Assembly (NCBI GenBank): GCA_021372615.1
Contig: JAJFUB010000085.1
Span: 124,001 to 188,000 of the forward strand
From: a bacterium
GTDB taxonomy: Bacteria; Armatimonadota; Zipacnadia; Zipacnadales; UBA11051
DNA: 64,000 nucleotides
Direction of reading: 5' to 3'
Below the pieces are notes generated by a model, which was given only the letters and a program-made list of their open reading frames with translations, was not told the DNA's origin and ran no database searches. Positions 63,201 through 64,000 of the stretch are shown here, one piece after another. Position 1 is the first letter of the stretch, and each line of letters opens with the position of its first letter. The translations under genes were made by a program, and so were the position numbers.

Positions 63201-64000
63201 CCACTGTGACCGCCGGTGAGATGAAGGCCATTCCTGCCTACGGCCTGCTGCTGTTCAAGGCCACGGGCCCCAACGACGAGATGCGGCTGCCGCTGCAGGT
63301 CACCAAGGCCGGCCAGTACACGATCAGCGCCGCCACCTACGGCTCCCCGAACTACGGCCAGGCGCAGGTGAGCGTGGACGGCGAAACCTTCGCCAAGCTG
63401 CTGAACGAGCCGGGCACGGTCACCCCCAACGGCAGCGGGGCCGTGGCGCTTGGCACGAAGCAACTGGCTGCCGGCAAGCACACCTTCAGCGTCAAAGTGA
63501 TCAAGCCGCAGGGCGAGAACTACTGGATCGGCCTGCAGTACCTGGCCCTCACGCCGGCCGACCAGGCGGGCAAGATCAACGCTGCGGCGCAGCCCTTCCT
63601 GAAGACCATAGAGCGCCTGCCCTCGCCGGCGGGTAGTGTCGCCGTGCGCGTGACCCACGTCAACGGGCGGACCGAGGTGCTGCTGCACAACAGCAACGCG
63701 GGGCAGAGGGTGTCGCTTGAGGGCGGTAAGCTGGCCAGCGACGGAGCGTTCACCTGCTGGCAGTTCGATGGGGACAGCCTGGTGGCGGTCAAGGCCGTGG
63801 GGGCGACGACGGTGACGCCGGCAGGCGGGGCCCAAGCCCCCGCCCTGCAGTCATCCGGCAGGCTGTCCGGCGCCATCGGGAAGATAGACTACGCGACCAA
63901 CAAGATCACCACCACCGCCAAGCTGCCGACCGATGGCAGCCTCAACGGCCTGCCGATCTACTTCGGCAACCCGGACTACTCACGCAACACGGTCTACCGC
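60299..64000 (+). CDS. Secreted heparinase II/III-like polysaccharide lyase, partial, with in-frame repeats
   Basis: At least 1234 residues; the end lies outside the window. Signal peptide (MSLLLTAAALAAP). Residues about 25-165 resemble an F5/8 type C (discoidin) carbohydrate-binding domain (YGPQDAVDSNASTWWAA). Then comes an alpha-toroid domain (about 190-560), and from about 650 a beta-sandwich with the heparinase II/III C-terminal pattern RFGPSLNHGHFDDLNLAYYA, in which the His residues are likely catalytic or metal-binding. Two repeat elements are read in frame: 62150-62205 (about 19 residues between EWLVFHA and TVLLPDW) and 63825-63845. It fits a polysaccharide-breakdown role with the sulfatase. 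Confidence 0.82.
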   Translation, partial: MHVLRPVPVLMSLLLTAAALAAPQLAIGNAADLAPQAQVKASSSAGPVGQKYGPQDAVDSNASTWWAAYVNNLPVSFEVRFPEVRRLDTMVLLNADNPTLYSHVKHVTISFSQGEPIDQDFDNERGPFVVRFEPRQTDVVKLVVTEVHDAGRMYLGLATLSLYDDPQKQVRVTVPPTTAWKKIDLTAKGRAEHPCVYLTPADVAAARERMKTEPWAAAYAKQVIASADQTVARPDDWYLKYLPGQGACFAYGLTGCPICKSSWGTWAGARCSWDNPGHVTCNKGHVLPDAEHPDPGTGYKGPDGRIHYFVGSWNAWVTEKYIHEMAGNCAIAYSLTGDEKYARKAAFILDAIASIYPSCDKGSWDYPSNPPSGRLARPWYQVARVLVRLVDFTDQIYNSKSLEEASLTPGLTRRQNIERNMLENGAKYCYDQSLHGGLNNGEADYIRGALSVGCLLGIEPYVRWAFDGPYGILALVHNNVCRDGRYFETSVGYADHSRELYLTFAEPLWNYRSEKYPQGVNVYTDPVFQSFYLLPASSIAMLGHSPRFGDSGPDLGREMPPKVPAEALDLHFAEMLYARSSGQAHEDFGQLLSYLAKGDVLKARDSSGSKEWLVFHAVGAPASSRHPGQLEAGAPTVLLPDWLDRRINATGFFGQKGLSFLRTSNGPQAQAVMVRFGPSLNHGHFDDLNLAYYALGYELTYDLGYSLGSTHTQVGWAKQTAAHNLVLVDEKTQGPNPSKDGSGGSLLLSTALPGLQVMECAAETTYQSLGVSDYRRLCALVGEGPDTYLLDIFNVAGGKQHDYVFHALSKNVDFAGVTPGAPTAASLAGPEFKWGELQGNDGDMNGFPNKPYWNPPPGNGFGFLMEPQRASVAGPFTATWNIGRDDCHLRMTALPEPDTELITAWAPGLYPETVGAYGSPAGYPRARYVYLRRKSDQPLTSTYVAVYEPYAPQPPQGVHDAEELTDVATVTAGEMKAIPAYGLLLFKATGPNDEMRLPLQVTKAGQYTISAATYGSPNYGQAQVSVDGETFAKLLNEPGTVTPNGSGAVALGTKQLAAGKHTFSVKVIKPQGENYWIGLQYLALTPADQAGKINAAAQPFLKTIERLPSPAGSVAVRVTHVNGRTEVLLHNSNAGQRVSLEGGKLASDGAFTCWQFDGDSLVAVKAVGATTVTPAGGAQAPALQSSGRLSGAIGKIDYATNKITTTAKLPTDGSLNGLPIYFGNPDYSRNTVYR
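62150..62205. repeat. REPIN inside the heparinase-like gene
   Basis: GTAGGAGCGCCGGCTTCCAG and on, with a partner on the other strand GTGGGAGCGCCAGCTTCCAG and on. The frame stays open through both hairpins. Confidence 0.75.
63825..63845. repeat. Palindrome of the ketosynthase repeat family inside the heparinase-like gene
   Basis: GGCGGGG/CCCCGCC arms. On the minus strand it reads GGCGGGGGCTTGGGCCCCGCC, close to the unit at 1239-1264. It codes for the AGGAQAPAL segment in frame. Confidence 0.55.

Overview
The window is a GC-rich piece of a bacterial chromosome, most likely from an uncultured member of Armatimonadota. That placement is an inference. It rests on two type-IV-pilin-like proteins whose N-termini ([11 protein letters not shown], then [13 protein letters not shown]) have the form typical of that phylum. 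It is also supported by an SLH-domain outer-membrane porin (diderm envelope), flagellar-type genes and many secreted carbohydrate-active proteins. No rRNA or universal phylogenetic marker is present to settle it.

Layout. 1-3033 (minus): fatty-acid/polyketide genes, namely a ketosynthase running off the left edge and fused to a second ketosynthase, fabG, a small membrane protein and a stand-alone lipoyl protein. 3175-12569: unlinked genes, including a BNR-repeat protein, a class I glutamine amidotransferase, a lytic transglycosylase, tRNA-Glu, a pseudopilin, a methyltransferase, an alpha/alpha-toroid protein, a Gfo/Idh/MocA oxidoreductase and an SLH porin with a collagen-like stalk. 12903-20444 (minus): enolase, FkbM methyltransferase, pyruvate phosphate dikinase, a DUF433/DUF5615 toxin-antitoxin pair, an S4 protein and MazG. 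20549-23321: two paralogous SurA/PpiC-like isomerases and a degenerate receiver. 23511-37226 (minus): a flagellar-type export locus in the order fliFG-like, fliH, fliI, fliJ, fliM, fliN, fliO, fliP, (opposite-strand lipoprotein), fliQ, fliR, flhB, flhA, fliA, preceded by a kinase, a response regulator and an HD-GYP protein. 37281-44381: PreA-like dehydrogenase, four-helix-bundle protein, YebC, a large glycoside hydrolase, a second Gfo protein and a PLDc_N protein. 44597-52845: SGNH hydrolase, sulfatase, and a trmFO-xerC-(MazEF-like)-hslV-hslU cluster. 52907-64000: TPR protein, beta-helix protein, OsmC, second pseudopilin, and a heparinase-like enzyme running off the right edge.

The most interesting region is the export locus. 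Its order follows the classical fla/che operon, but every rod, hook, filament and stator gene normally interspersed there is missing. The MS-ring protein is reduced to about 277 residues: one ring-building motif, one membrane helix and a FliG-like tail. FlhB ends before its autocleaving NPTH domain, and FliM has no recognisable CheY-binding peptide. This suggests a stripped-down, possibly non-motile export system rather than a normal flagellum. Genes elsewhere in the genome could still complete a flagellum.

A second theme is a set of palindromic repeats, many headed by GTAG, as in REP elements mobilised by RAYT transposases. They occur singly or as inverted pairs. Several lie in frame inside coding genes (ketosynthase, sulfatase, heparinase-like enzyme), supply or adjoin stop codons, and seem to have fused two ketosynthase genes. 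Promoters that can be read are sigma70-like (TTGACN or TTGCCN, about 17 bases, TATAAT-like).
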